DNA from: Collinsella sp. AF23-2
Lineage (GTDB): Bacteria > Actinomycetota > Coriobacteriia > Coriobacteriales > Coriobacteriaceae
DNA: 64,000 bases
Reading direction: 5' to 3'
Assembly: GCF_003459245.1 (NCBI RefSeq)
Contig: NZ_QRVG01000012.1
Coordinates: 1-64,000, forward strand
The notes below the pieces were generated by a model, which saw nothing but the letters and a program-made list of their open reading frames with translations, was not told where the DNA came from and did no database searches. Below are positions 24,055 through 33,396 of this stretch, piece after piece. The translations under genes were made by a program, and so were the position numbers. Every line of letters starts with the position of its first letter. Position 1 is the stretch's first letter.

Positions 24055-26055
24055 GTGTCCAGATCAACAAAGCAATGCTGCGTTTCGGCTAATAAGAACG
24101 ATGGCTTTTTGCGTGTGGCGGCGGCGTCGCCGCGGATTCGCGTGGCCGATGTCGAGGGCAATGCCGAGGTTGCGCTGGCGGCCGTTCGCGAGGCTGCCGA
24201 GCGCGGCGTTCGTGCTCTGGTTTTGCCCGAGCTTAATCTGACTGGCTATACCGCGGCCGATCTGTTCCATAACCGCACATTACTGCATGCCTGCGAGACC
24301 GCACTGGCACATATTCTCGATGAAACCCGCGGGCTGCCGATTGTCTTTACCATCGGTCTTCCCGTTGCAGTTGCCGAGAGTATCTACAACTGCGCCGCCG
24401 TGTGCTGCGCGGGCGAGCTTTTGGGCCTCACGGCCAAAAAGTATCTGCCCAATTACGGTGAGTTTTATGAGCGCCGCTGGTTTGCTCCGGCGCCCGTAGA
24501 TTCTGTGTGGGTCGAGTTTGCCGGTCAGGGTCCGGTTCCGCTGGGTTCGGGGCTTGTCTACCGCTGCTGTGATGAAGGTGCCGAGGATATGGTGCTGGGC
24601 GTTGAGGTCTGCGAGGACCTGTGGGTGCCGGCGCCCCCTTCGACCGAGATGGCGCTTGCCGGTGCGACGGTGATCCTCAATCCGTCGGCTTCGGACGAGA
24701 TTATCGGTAAGGCGGATTACCGACGCAGCCTCATATCCAACCAGAGCGCGCGCCTGTACTGCGCCTATGCCTATGCGGACGCGAGTGAGGGCGAGTCCAC
24801 GACCGATATGGTCTTTGCGGGCGAGAACCTCGTCTACGAAAACGGCTCCAAGCTCGCCGCGACCAAACTGCTTACCTGCGATATGGCCATCGCCGACGTT
24901 GACCTTGACCGCCTGGTTGCCGAGCGCCGTCGCTCGACGACGTGGGCGCGCGCGGACGATGCGCCGGAGGCCACGACCGTTGAGTTTTCGTTTGAGGGCG
25001 TGCTGGCCAAAGAGCCTGTTCTGCGCGATGCCTGCGATATCGACCGCGTTTTCCCTCGCGCGCCTTTTGTGCCGGCCGACCACGGCGACCTGGCCGAGCG
25101 CTGCGAGACCATCCTCGACCTGCAGACTGCCGGCCTCAAGACCCGCCTTGCCCATACGGGTACCAAGGCTGCAGTCATCGGTCTTTCGGGCGGCCTGGAC
25201 TCCACGCTGGCACTGCTTGTAGCCGTGCGTGCCTTCGATGCACTGGGGCTGCCGCGCACGGGCATCACGGCAGTCTCCATGCCCGGCTTTGGCACGACGC
25301 ACCGCACTAAGTCGAATGCCGAGTCGCTCGCCCGCGACTTGGGTGTGAGCTTCCGCGAGGTTTCGATCCACGCGGCTGTGGAGCAGCACTTCAAGGACAT
25401 TGAGCACGATCCGGCCGTGCAGGACGTAACCTACGAGAACAGCCAGGCGCGCGAACGTACGCAGATTCTGATGGACCTGGCCAACCAGGCTGGCGGTTTT
25501 GTCATTGGCACGGGCGACCTGTCGGAGCTGGCGCTCGGCTGGGCTACCTATAACGGCGACCACATGAGCATGTACGCCGTCAACGCGAGCGTGCCCAAGA
25601 CGCTTGTGCGCCATCTGGTGCGCTATGCCGCCGATGTCTTTGGCGGGCGCATTGCCGAGGTCTTGCTCGATATCCTCGATACGCCGGTGTCCCCCGAGCT
25701 TCTGCCGCCCACGGGCGACGGCGAGATTGCGCAGAAGACCGAGGATTTGGTGGGCCCATACGAGTTGCACGACTACTTCCTCTACTACCTGCTGCGTTTT
25801 GGCTTTGAGCCGGCCAAGATCTACCGCATGGCGCTCAAGAGCTTTGAGGGCGTCTACGATGTCAAGACCGTCCACACATGGCTACGTACGTTCTACCGTC
25901 GCTTCTTTGCCCAGCAGTTTAAGCGCAGCTGCCTGCCCGATGGTCCCAAGGTGGGTTCGGTGACGCTCAGCCCGCGCGGCGATTGGCGTATGCCGAGTGA
26001 CGCAAGCTCACGTCTGTGGCTCGCGCAGATCGACGCCCTCAATCCAATTGACTAA
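24055..26055 (+). CDS. nadE: Glutamine-dependent NAD synthetase
   Basis: 666 residues: an N-terminal nitrilase-type glutaminase (PELNLTGYTAADLF, KKYLPNYGEFYE, GVEVCEDLWVP with the catalytic Cys) and a C-terminal ammonia-dependent synthetase (GLSGGLDSTLAL P-loop near 375, IGTGDLSELALGW, YAVNASVPKTL). It makes NAD from deamido-NAD, ATP and glutamine. GTG 24055 follows AGAAGGGG. Length and domain order are those of the actinobacterial two-domain type. Confidence 0.92.
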   Translation: MSRSTKQCCVSANKNDGFLRVAAASPRIRVADVEGNAEVALAAVREAAERGVRALVLPELNLTGYTAADLFHNRTLLHACETALAHILDETRGLPIVFTIGLPVAVAESIYNCAAVCCAGELLGLTAKKYLPNYGEFYERRWFAPAPVDSVWVEFAGQGPVPLGSGLVYRCCDEGAEDMVLGVEVCEDLWVPAPPSTEMALAGATVILNPSASDEIIGKADYRRSLISNQSARLYCAYAYADASEGESTTDMVFAGENLVYENGSKLAATKLLTCDMAIADVDLDRLVAERRRSTTWARADDAPEATTVEFSFEGVLAKEPVLRDACDIDRVFPRAPFVPADHGDLAERCETILDLQTAGLKTRLAHTGTKAAVIGLSGGLDSTLALLVAVRAFDALGLPRTGITAVSMPGFGTTHRTKSNAESLARDLGVSFREVSIHAAVEQHFKDIEHDPAVQDVTYENSQARERTQILMDLANQAGGFVIGTGDLSELALGWATYNGDHMSMYAVNASVPKTLVRHLVRYAADVFGGRIAEVLLDILDTPVSPELLPPTGDGEIAQKTEDLVGPYELHDYFLYYLLRFGFEPAKIYRMALKSFEGVYDVKTVHTWLRTFYRRFFAQQFKRSCLPDGPKVGSVTLSPRGDWRMPSDASSRLWLAQIDALNPID

Positions 26056-26123
26056 GGTTGGCTAAATTGAACCAATACGGGGGTTGTAAGCGTTACACTT
26101 TTGAAATCTGATGGCCCGTATCG

Positions 26124-26155
26124 CGCGGCGCTCTTGTCGGAGCGCCGCGTTTTTT
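26124..26155 (+). terminator. Strong intrinsic terminator 18 bp before an aminotransferase gene
   Basis: CGCGGCGCTC (26124-26133) pairs with GAGCGCCGCG (26140-26149) around TTGTCG, then TTTTTT. It terminates nadE (stop 26055). It also sits immediately before the next ribosome site, so the aminotransferase needs either readthrough or a promoter inside the hairpin region. Confidence 0.85.
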
Positions 26156-26173
26156 ATATCGAAAGGTGGCACC

Positions 26174-27337
26174 ATGCAGGCATCGCAGCGTCTCGACCGC
26201 TTTGGCGCGGAGGTCTTCGCCTCGCTCAACAATAAGCTTCTCGCGCTGAAGGCTCAGGGCAAGACCATTTACAACATGAGCGTGGGCACGCCCGACTTTA
26301 AGCCGTACGACCACGTGGTCGAGGCGCTCACGCAGGCAGCCCAAGATCCCGAGATGTGGAAGTATGCCCTGCGCGACCTGCCCGAACTCAAGCAAGCCGT
26401 GTGCGATTACTATGAGCGCCGCTTTGGCGTTTCGGGCATTACGCCGTCCATGGTGCAGTCGTGCAACGGCACACAGGAGGGCGTGGGCCATTTGGGCCTG
26501 GCCCTGCTCGATCCGGGTGACACCATTCTGGTTCCCGATCCGTGCTACCCGGTCTTTGAGGCAGGTGCCAAGATCGCCGATGCCAAGCTCGAGTACTATC
26601 CGTTGGTTGCCGAGCATAATTACCTGCCCTATGTGGCGGGTATCGATCCCGAGGTTGCCGACCGTGCCAAGTATATGATCGTGTCGCTGCCCGCGAACCC
26701 GGTCGGCTCGGTGGGCACGCCCGAGGTCTACGAGGAGATCATCGCTTTCGCCCGCGAGCACGATCTGCTCATCGTCCATGACAACGCGTACTCCGACATC
26801 GTGTTCGACGGCGAGCCGGGTGGCAGCTTCTTGCAGTATCCCGGCGCGCTCGAGGTGGGCGTGGAGTTCTTCTCGCTCTCCAAGTCGTTTAACGTCACCG
26901 GTGCGCGTATCGGCTTTTTGGTCGGCCGCGAGGACGTGGTCTCTGCCTTTGCCAAGCTGCGCGGCCAGATCGACTTTGGTATGTTCTTCCCGATCCAGAA
27001 GGCTGCTATCGCCTGCCTGAACGGTCCGCGCGATGAGGTCGAGGCGCAGCGTCTGAAGTACCAGGAACGCCGCGATGCCCTGTGCGACGGTCTTGAGGGC
27101 CTGGGCTGGGAGCGTCCCAACGCGCATGGCTCTATGTTTGTGTGGGCCAAGCTTCCCGGTGGTCGCACCGATTCCATGGCGTTTTGCGAGGAGCTTATGG
27201 AGAAGGCCGGCGTTGTGGTGACGCCGGGCGCGAGCTTTGGCCCTTCGGGCGAGGGGCACGTGCGTATGGCACTGGTCTTGCCGCCCGATCAGATCGCTTT
27301 GGCTGTCGAGGCCATTCGCGAGGCTGGCCTGTATTAG
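26174..27337 (+). CDS. Class I/II aminotransferase, DapL/PatA-like
   Basis: 387-residue fold-type I PLP enzyme. Motifs: NMSVGTPDFKP, NGTQEGVGHLGLALLDPGD, PANPVGSVG, IVHDNAYSDIVFDG, SLSKSFNVTGARIG (PLP lysine) and a C-terminal VRMALVLP. The SLSKSFNxTGxRxG context is common to LL-diaminopimelate and N-acetyl-diaminopimelate aminotransferases. Because the lysine operon in this window has DapH (acetylase branch), it is a candidate for the missing transamination step. AAAGGTGG sets ATG 26174. Confidence 0.75.
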   Translation: MQASQRLDRFGAEVFASLNNKLLALKAQGKTIYNMSVGTPDFKPYDHVVEALTQAAQDPEMWKYALRDLPELKQAVCDYYERRFGVSGITPSMVQSCNGTQEGVGHLGLALLDPGDTILVPDPCYPVFEAGAKIADAKLEYYPLVAEHNYLPYVAGIDPEVADRAKYMIVSLPANPVGSVGTPEVYEEIIAFAREHDLLIVHDNAYSDIVFDGEPGGSFLQYPGALEVGVEFFSLSKSFNVTGARIGFLVGREDVVSAFAKLRGQIDFGMFFPIQKAAIACLNGPRDEVEAQRLKYQERRDALCDGLEGLGWERPNAHGSMFVWAKLPGGRTDSMAFCEELMEKAGVVVTPGASFGPSGEGHVRMALVLPPDQIALAVEAIREAGLY

Positions 27338-27481
27338 AAACCTATTTCGACCCGTCAATAGCTCGAAACCGATTTCGTGCAGTTATTTTACGAATTCTGC
27401 AAACAATTTCGGTAAACGGTCGATTTTTGGCTGCGAATAGGGGCATAATCAAAGTCCCGATTGGATGTATTGGGATTACGA

Positions 27482-27515
27482 CAAGCCGCTCGGGTCGTTC
27501 CCGGGCGGCTTGTTT
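27482..27515 (+). terminator. Hairpin with T-tract in front of ldh
   Basis: CAAGCCGCTCGGG (27482-27494) pairs with CCCGGGCGGCTTG (27500-27512; one G-T pair), then TTTG. It lies 24 bp before ldh and 145 bp after the preceding stop, so it is probably part of the ldh leader if the CATAAT at 27445 is its -10 box. Confidence 0.6.
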
Positions 27516-27538
27516 GTGGAGAGAGATGGGAGTTTCTA

Positions 27539-28489
27539 ATGGTTAACGAGAAGAAGGTCGCTATTGTCGGCTGCGGTTTCGTCGGTTCGTCTTCGGCGTT
27601 CGCACTGATGCAGAGTGGTCTGTTCTCCGAGATGGTCCTCATCGACGTGGACAAGAACCGTGCCGAGGGTGAGGCCCTGGATATCGCGCACGGCATGACG
27701 TTTGCCGAGCCGATGAAGATCTACGCCGGCGATTATTCCGATGTCGCCGACGCCGCCATGATCGTCGTCACTGCTGGCGCTGCCCAGAAGCCCGGTGAGA
27801 CCCGCCTGGACCTGGTCAACAAGAACGTCAGCATCTTCAAGTCCATTATTCCCGAGATTAAGAAGTCCGGCTTCGACGGCATTCTGTTAATCGTCTCCAA
27901 CCCGGTCGATGTTCTGACCTACGCCGCCATCAAGATGTCCGGCCTGCCCGAGGGCCACGTCATCGGTTCCGGTACCGTGCTCGACACCGGCCGCCTGCAG
28001 CAGATGCTTGGTGCCCACGTCGAGGTTGACCCGCGCGATGTCCAGGCCTATGTCATGGGTGAGCACGGCGACTCCGAGTTCGTCGCTTGGTCCAGCGCTC
28101 AGGTTGCCGGCGTTCCGCTGAACACCTTCTGTGAGCTTCACGGCCACCTGGAGCATGAGGCTGCCGAGAAGCGTATCGCCGAGGACGTCAAGAACTCCGC
28201 CTACACCATCATCGAGAAGAAGCACGCCACCTACTATGGCGTCGCCATGGCCGTCAAGCGCATCTGCACCGCCGTCATGCGCGATGAGCAGACCGTTCTG
28301 CCCGTCTCCTCGCTCATGGTGGGCGAGTATGGCCTGTCCGATCTCGCCATCTCCATGCCGACTGTCGTTGGCCGCGACGGCGTTGTCTGCCGCGTCCCCG
28401 TCCCGCTGGACGATGACGAGCAGCATGAGCTCACCGCTTCCGCCAAGGCCCTCAAGGACATCATCGACAGCGTCGACTTCTCCTGCTAA
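27539..28489 (+). CDS. ldh: L-lactate dehydrogenase
   Basis: 316 residues. NAD-binding AIVGCGFVGSS near residue 10; the substrate-discriminating residue is Gln in GAAQKPGETRLDL, where malate dehydrogenases have Arg, so lactate is the substrate. GEHGDSEF carries the catalytic His. It reduces pyruvate to L-lactate during fermentation. ATG 27539 after GAGAGATGGGAG is used; the upstream extension runs through a hairpin. Monocistronic, closed by the hairpin at 28521. Confidence 0.92.
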   Translation: MVNEKKVAIVGCGFVGSSSAFALMQSGLFSEMVLIDVDKNRAEGEALDIAHGMTFAEPMKIYAGDYSDVADAAMIVVTAGAAQKPGETRLDLVNKNVSIFKSIIPEIKKSGFDGILLIVSNPVDVLTYAAIKMSGLPEGHVIGSGTVLDTGRLQQMLGAHVEVDPRDVQAYVMGEHGDSEFVAWSSAQVAGVPLNTFCELHGHLEHEAAEKRIAEDVKNSAYTIIEKKHATYYGVAMAVKRICTAVMRDEQTVLPVSSLMVGEYGLSDLAISMPTVVGRDGVVCRVPVPLDDDEQHELTASAKALKDIIDSVDFSC

Positions 28490-28520
28490 ATCAAGCTCGC
28501 CAGAGCGAAAAGCTACAATG

Positions 28521-28556
28521 AAGGCGTCCGGGTCCACACGGCCCGGGCGCCTTTTT
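28521..28556 (+). terminator. Intrinsic terminator of ldh
   Basis: A stem from AAGGCGTCCGG (28521-28531) with the complementary strand CCGGGCGCCTT (28543-28553) is followed by TTT. The T-tract runs straight into the GGTGCA palindromic repeat. Confidence 0.8.
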
Positions 28557-28587
28557 GGTGCAAAGTAACCTGACCTCAATGCACCAT
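28555..28587. repeat. Palindromic intergenic repeat, copy A
   Basis: TTGGTGCA and TGCACCAT enclose AAAGTAACCTGACCTCAA. A near-identical element lies at 29768-29800, so the DUF2974 gene between them is flanked on both sides. Each copy can fold as a hairpin with a 7-8 bp stem. Confidence 0.8.
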
Positions 28588-28603
28588 AGTTGATGGGAGG
28601 GCC

Positions 28604-29764
28604 ATGTCGGATTCGCCTAATTTTTTGACCTATGCCCAGACGGCGTTTGATCCGTTTGAGGAGCGGCCGTTCTGCGCGGTGGATAGCCTGGTCTTTGCGT
28701 GGCTGTCCTATTTGCGTTTGCCGGGTGATATGGCGGAGCTGACGGACTGGCAGGGCCTAGACGTACGCGAGCTGCTGCGTGCCGAGTGCTACCGGGACAT
28801 GATTGACGACTTGTGGGACCCAGAGGGGAGCAGGGCCTTGTTGGAGGCCGTGGCAGCAAGCCCTCGCTACCGTGGCGTGCACGTTTGCGGCTATCGTGCC
28901 GTGAGCGATGTGGTGGCGACAGAGCAGTTTGCAGCCATGGCGTTCCGGTTTCCGGCGGGGTTTAGCTATCTTTCCTTCCGGGGGACCGACAGCACGATTG
29001 TGGGCTGGAAAGAGGACTTTAACATGGCGTTCCGGTGTCCTGTGCCGGCCCAGGAATCCGCGACGCGTTATGTGGACGAGGCGGCGGATGCGATTGACGG
29101 GCCGCTTTTGTGCGGAGGTCATTCCAAGGGTGGAAACCTTGCGGTGTACGGTGCGGCGATGTGCCCCGATGTCGCCCGTGAGCGAATCGAACGGGCGTAT
29201 TCCCATGATGGTCCGGGCTTCGTCGAGGAGTTTCTGAGCGGCAACGCCTTCGCCGACCTATCCGGTCGAATCGACAAGACGCTACCTCGGTCGTCGATCT
29301 TTGGCATGATTTTCGAGACACAGGAGGACTATGCCATCGTTGAGAGCACCGAGTTCAGCCTGCTTCAGCATAATCCCTTTAGCTGGGTGGTTGATGGTCG
29401 CGACTTCGTGTACTGTGAGCGCCTGTCCGCCGGTGCTCGATACGTTGATGGCTCCATTCGCGAGATGCTGCTTGCGGTGTCGCCTAGCGAGCGCGAGCGT
29501 TTTGTAGATGCGTTGTTCTCCGTGCTTGAGGCTACGGGTGCTGAGCGGTTTGCGGATATCGCTGGGAATCTGCGCGAGAGCCTGCCCGTGATGCTCCAGG
29601 CTGCGCAAGGCTTTGACAAGGATACACGACGCTTTGTCTCGCAGACTATCGTTGCGATTCTTAAGTGTGCGCTTCTGCCCAAACGTCCCCAGATCGACAT
29701 GCCCGCTGCCGGCAAGAGCTTGGCAGAACAGCTCGAGGCTTGGCAGTCCGAGCTCCTGCGCTAA
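28604..29764 (+). CDS. DUF2974 (Mbeg1-like) alpha/beta-hydrolase
   Basis: 386 residues of the DUF2974 family, alpha/beta hydrolases related to lipases. The nucleophile elbow is GGHSKGGNLAVY (Ser in GHSKG) near residue 170; YLSFRGTDSTIVGWKEDF and YSHDGPGF are other family motifs. No signal peptide; cytosolic. GGGAGGGCC precedes the ATG. Substrate unknown, lipid or ester likely. It stands alone between two copies of a palindromic repeat. Confidence 0.82.
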   Translation: MSDSPNFLTYAQTAFDPFEERPFCAVDSLVFAWLSYLRLPGDMAELTDWQGLDVRELLRAECYRDMIDDLWDPEGSRALLEAVAASPRYRGVHVCGYRAVSDVVATEQFAAMAFRFPAGFSYLSFRGTDSTIVGWKEDFNMAFRCPVPAQESATRYVDEAADAIDGPLLCGGHSKGGNLAVYGAAMCPDVARERIERAYSHDGPGFVEEFLSGNAFADLSGRIDKTLPRSSIFGMIFETQEDYAIVESTEFSLLQHNPFSWVVDGRDFVYCERLSAGARYVDGSIREMLLAVSPSERERFVDALFSVLEATGAERFADIAGNLRESLPVMLQAAQGFDKDTRRFVSQTIVAILKCALLPKRPQIDMPAAGKSLAEQLEAWQSELLR

Positions 29765-29767
29765 CCA

Positions 29768-29800
29768 TTGGTGCAAAGCAACCTGTCCCCGATGCACCAA
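29768..29800. repeat. Palindromic intergenic repeat, copy B
   Basis: TTGGTGCA (29768-29775) and TGCACCAA (29793-29800) enclose AAGCAACCTGTCCCCGA. It differs from copy A at a few loop positions. The AACCTGTCCC core also appears in opposite orientation in the hairpin at 43604-43624. Confidence 0.8.
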
Positions 29801-29875
29801 TCTTCGATGCGCCTGGGGCGGGATCGACCGCTATACTGGTTCGTGCCGAAATCGATCTAGAACGGAATGCCGTAT

Positions 29876-30880
29876 ATGAAAATCAATCACGCGATTCTGC
29901 ATATCCTGGACTTTGACTCTGCCGTCAACGTCATGAGCCAGCGCGAGCTCGATATCGAAAGTCGTACCGTGCGCAATTTCGTAACCACGCATCTGCGCCG
30001 CGCACGCACCTCGGCCGACAATAAACGCGCCACGTTTGCCGAGAACTCTGCGTTCGGCGGCGAGCTCAAGGGCTATTTCTTTGGCGAGCGCGAATTCGTG
30101 GACCTGTCGCAGCAGATTGCGGAGTTTATCTCCTCCGAGCTCACCAAAGCCGAGAAAGCCGAGTCTACCGATGTGCTCGTGGCTGATTTTGACGACGATG
30201 AGGATGCCCGCTGGTTTGCCGTGATGCTGCTGGGCTCCAAGCAGGCTTTTATGCACGAGGTGGGCCGCGAGGAAGGGGAGGTACGCAACGACATCGCGCG
30301 CCACTACGCTATTCTGCCGAATCCCTCGCAAAAGGTGCCAAGCTATGCCATCGTGCGCGCGAGCACCATGGAGATCGGCTACGTGGACAAGAAGCGCAAG
30401 ATTGCCGGCGAGGATCGTATGCTTATCCCCGATGGCCTGCTGCAGTGCGACACGGGCGTATCGGGTAAGGAGGTCATCGACACCGTGACGCGTGTGGTCG
30501 AGGAAGTCGCCGAGGAACACGGTGCCAATACGGCCGTAGCGCTCGCTAAGGTTAAGGCTGCCGTTGCCGAGAAGGTCGAGGATGACGAGGAGCTGCCGCC
30601 TTGGGATATCGTCGATGAGGTCTTTGAGGACGAGCCGGTCATCAAAGAGAGCGTGCGCGCGGCACTGACCGAGGAGAAGGTTCCTGAGCGCGTTCCTGTG
30701 GAGCGCAAGCAGGTCGAGCGCGCGGCCGTGCGCAATCACAAGATTCGTACCGATACGGGCATCGAGATCAGCTTCCCGGCCGAGATGGGTTCGAATTCCG
30801 AGTACATTGAGTTCGTCAATGAGCCCAACGGCCTCATCTCCATCGAACTCAAGAATATCGGCAGCATCGAGAATCGATAA
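29876..30880 (+). CDS. Nucleoid-associated protein (NdpA/YejK-like)
   Basis: 334 residues. N-terminal KINHAILHILDFDS and DLSQQIAEFISSELTKAEKA, middle GYVDKKRKIAGEDRMLIPDGLLQC, C-terminal ISFPAEMGSNSEYIEF are features of the 37-kDa nucleoid-associated protein family that binds the chromosome. The family N terminus supports ATG 29876 over ATG 29867. Monocistronic; a hairpin at 30909 ends it. Confidence 0.8.
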   Translation: MKINHAILHILDFDSAVNVMSQRELDIESRTVRNFVTTHLRRARTSADNKRATFAENSAFGGELKGYFFGEREFVDLSQQIAEFISSELTKAEKAESTDVLVADFDDDEDARWFAVMLLGSKQAFMHEVGREEGEVRNDIARHYAILPNPSQKVPSYAIVRASTMEIGYVDKKRKIAGEDRMLIPDGLLQCDTGVSGKEVIDTVTRVVEEVAEEHGANTAVALAKVKAAVAEKVEDDEELPPWDIVDEVFEDEPVIKESVRAALTEEKVPERVPVERKQVERAAVRNHKIRTDTGIEISFPAEMGSNSEYIEFVNEPNGLISIELKNIGSIENR

Positions 30881-30908
30881 GTTGCGTTACGTCTACAGCG
30901 AGAAAGCA

Positions 30909-30945
30909 AAGGCCGAAGCTCTTTGGGGCTTCGGCCTTCTTGTTT
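30909..30945 (+). terminator. Intrinsic terminator
   Basis: AAGGCCGAAGC (30909-30919) pairs with GCTTCGGCCTT (30928-30938), followed by CTTGTTT. It separates the convergent nucleoid-associated gene and dapH. Confidence 0.75.
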
Positions 30946-31013
30946 GGGGATGAATTGCCCCGCAGGTTGAGCATAAGTCAGCGAAAACGCGGTTTGTCAA
31001 AACCGCGTAACTA

Positions 31014-31733
31014 TTAAAGTTGACGTAAGCCCTCTTCCAGGCCGGTCTTGCTGTCGGTCTTCTCGTCGCGCATCTTGATGACGCGGGCGGGGACACCGGC
31101 CACGACCGCACCGGCGGGGACGTCCTCGACGCACACGGCGCCGGCGGCAACGACAGCGCCCTTGCCTACGTGCACGCCCTCCAGAACCACGGCGTTGGCG
31201 CCGATCATGACATCGTCCTCGATGATGACGGGCGTGGCGCTGGCGGGCTCCACGACGCCTGCCAGCACGGTGCCGGCGCCGATGTGGCAGTTCTTACCCA
31301 CGGTGGCGCGACCGCCCAGCACGGCGCCCATATCGATCATGGAACCCTCGCCGATAACGGAGCCGATGTTGATGATGGCGCCCATCATGATGACGGCACG
31401 GTCGCCAATCTCGACGCGGTCGCGGATGATCGCGCCCGGCTCGATGCGGGCGTTGATGCCCTTAAGGTCGAGCATGGGCACGGCGGAGTTGCGGCAATCG
31501 TTTTCAACGTCGTAGTAATCGATGGAGTCGGCGTTGGCGTCCAGGATGGCCTTAAGCTCATCCCAGTCGCCAAAGACGGTCTTGCCACGACGACCGCCGT
31601 AGACATGTGCGTCGCCCCAGGCAACCTTCATGCCCGGCTTCTCGCGCACGTACAGCTTGACGGGCGTCTTTTTGGGCGCGGTGGCGATGTAGTTGATAAT
31701 CTCCTGTGCATCCATCTCGGCTGCGTTGCTCAT
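31014..31733 (-). CDS. dapH: Tetrahydrodipicolinate N-acetyltransferase
   Basis: 239 residues. After an N-terminal domain, a left-handed beta-helix of hexapeptide repeats runs from about residue 90 to 220 ([75 protein letters not shown]). It acetylates tetrahydrodipicolinate with acetyl-CoA, committing the cell to the acetylase branch of lysine and peptidoglycan synthesis. Last gene of the minus-strand lysine operon, 39 bp after dapB. Confidence 0.9.
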   Translation of the reverse strand: MSNAAEMDAQEIINYIATAPKKTPVKLYVREKPGMKVAWGDAHVYGGRRGKTVFGDWDELKAILDANADSIDYYDVENDCRNSAVPMLDLKGINARIEPGAIIRDRVEIGDRAVIMMGAIINIGSVIGEGSMIDMGAVLGGRATVGKNCHIGAGTVLAGVVEPASATPVIIEDDVMIGANAVVLEGVHVGKGAVVAAGAVCVEDVPAGAVVAGVPARVIKMRDEKTDSKTGLEEGLRQL

Positions 31734-31772
31734 TTGCTATCTCTCCTTTGGGTGGATTCGGTTGATACCTGG

Positions 31773-32513
31773 TTAGGCAAACATGACCTGGTCGAACGTA
31801 TAGAAGCCGGGTTCGCGGGCGACGAGCTTCTGCGCGGCTGCCAGGGCGCCGTTGACAAAGATCTGACGGCTCGTGGCGCGGTGGGTGAGCGTGACTTCCT
31901 CGTCCTGGCCAAAGAAACCCACCTCGTGCACGCCGGCTACGGTGCCGCCGCGCAGCGAGTGCATACCGATTTCCTTGGGGTCGCGCGCGCCGCACATGCC
32001 CTCGCGGCCATAGACGGGGTGGTAGCCTGCCTCGGGCTCGGCCTCGACGACGGCGTCGAGCAACAACTTGGCAGTGCCGCTGGGGGCGTCGACCTTTTGG
32101 TTGTGGTGCGTCTCGACGATCTCGCAGTCAAAGCCGGGCAGCTCGCGTGTGGCCTGGGCCACCAGATGACGCAGGGCGGCGATGCCGATGGAGTAGTTGC
32201 CCGAGTGCATGACGCGGGCGTTCTGACCCAGCTCGCGCAGGCGGTCCATCTGCTCGGGGGTGTAGCCTGTGGTGCCTGAGACCAACGCCGCGCCCGTGCG
32301 CTCGACATAGGCGACGACGGCATCGAAGGTCACGACGTTCGAGAAGTCGATAATCACATCGGCTGCCGGGGCGCTCTCGAGCCCGGACAGATCAAAACCG
32401 ATCTGGGCGACGATATCAAAAACGGGCTGCCCGCCGGCGTCGACAATGCCTTCGGCGGTAGTGCGGATGAGCGAGCCCATGCGGCCCGTTCCCATAATGA
32501 CGGTCTTAATCAA
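31773..32513 (-). CDS. dapB: 4-hydroxy-tetrahydrodipicolinate reductase
   Basis: 246 residues. Nucleotide-binding MGTGRMGSL at the N terminus, SGTTGYTPEQ, HSGNYSIGIA, and the catalytic ETHHNQKVDAPSGTA. It reduces the DapA product with NAD(P)H. Its ATG overlaps the end of the dapA reading frame by 8 bp, indicating coupled translation. Confidence 0.92.
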   Translation of the reverse strand: MIKTVIMGTGRMGSLIRTTAEGIVDAGGQPVFDIVAQIGFDLSGLESAPAADVIIDFSNVVTFDAVVAYVERTGAALVSGTTGYTPEQMDRLRELGQNARVMHSGNYSIGIAALRHLVAQATRELPGFDCEIVETHHNQKVDAPSGTAKLLLDAVVEAEPEAGYHPVYGREGMCGARDPKEIGMHSLRGGTVAGVHEVGFFGQDEEVTLTHRATSRQIFVNGALAAAQKLVAREPGFYTFDQVMFA

Positions 32514-33396
32514 GCAGACCAGCTCCCTTCAGAGCATCGGTAAGTGCGGCTCGCGTGTCGTCTGCCATGGGGCACAGCGGCATACGGTAGTTTGCCTCGA
32601 TCATGCCCATCTGGGCGAGCGCTTCCTTGACGGGGATGGGGTTGACCTCGCTAAAGAGGGCGTTGATGAGCGGCTGGCCGGCAATCTGGATATCGCGGGC
32701 GCGCGCTACGTCGCCGTCCAGATAAGCGCGGCACATGTCGTGTACGAGCTGCGGCTGCACGTCGGCCCACACGCTGATGGTGCCCGAAGCGCCCAGGCTC
32801 ATGAGCGGCACTGTGAGTGCATCCTCGCCCGAGTACATGCGGAAGTCATCGGACAGCAGGTGGGCGATCTTGGCCGCGTAGGCGACGTTGCCCGAGGCCT
32901 CCTTGATGCCCATGATGTTGGGGTGCGCGGCTAGGCGCTCTACGTTGCGCTCGCTGATACCGCAGCCGCAGCGGCCGGGGATGTTGTACAGGATGCAGGG
33001 GATGTCAACGGCATCGGCGACGGTCTTAAAGTGCTGATAGATACCCTCTTCATTGGACTTGTTGTAGTAGGGGGTGATGAGCAGCAGACCGTCGGCGCCC
33101 AGGCCCTGATAGGTGAGCGACTTGGTGAGCATGGTCTGCGTGGAGTTGGAGCCCGAGCCGGCGATGACGGGGACGCGTCCTGCAACATGCTTGACCACGG
33201 CGGCGACGACGGAGTTGTCCTCGTCATCGGTCATCGTGGCACTCTCACCGGTGGTGCCCAGGGTGAGGATGGCGTCGGTGCCGTTTTGCAGGTGGAAATC
33301 GATAAGGCGCTCGAGCGCGTCAAAGTCGACGCTGCCGTCCTTTTTAAACGGCGTAACTAGGGCGACGATTGAGCCCTCGAGAGTGCGGATGTCCAT
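32506..33396 (-). CDS. dapA: 4-hydroxy-tetrahydrodipicolinate synthase (dapA part of a lysA-dapA frame)
   Basis: 296-residue DapA: TLEGSIVALVTPF, LTLGTTGESATM, LLITPYYNKSNEEGIYQHF (catalytic Tyr), LYNIPGRCGCGI and GIKEASGN (Schiff-base Lys) are all present. No stop codon separates it from the upstream lysA frame (34815-32506 is one 769-codon frame). AAGGAGAAGAAC stands directly before the Met at 33396, so it could also start independently. Whether the cell makes a fusion, a separate DapA, or both cannot be decided from sequence. Confidence 0.88.
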   Translation of the reverse strand: MDIRTLEGSIVALVTPFKKDGSVDFDALERLIDFHLQNGTDAILTLGTTGESATMTDDEDNSVVAAVVKHVAGRVPVIAGSGSNSTQTMLTKSLTYQGLGADGLLLITPYYNKSNEEGIYQHFKTVADAVDIPCILYNIPGRCGCGISERNVERLAAHPNIMGIKEASGNVAYAAKIAHLLSDDFRMYSGEDALTVPLMSLGASGTISVWADVQPQLVHDMCRAYLDGDVARARDIQIAGQPLINALFSEVNPIPVKEALAQMGMIEANYRMPLCPMADDTRAALTDALKGAGLLD

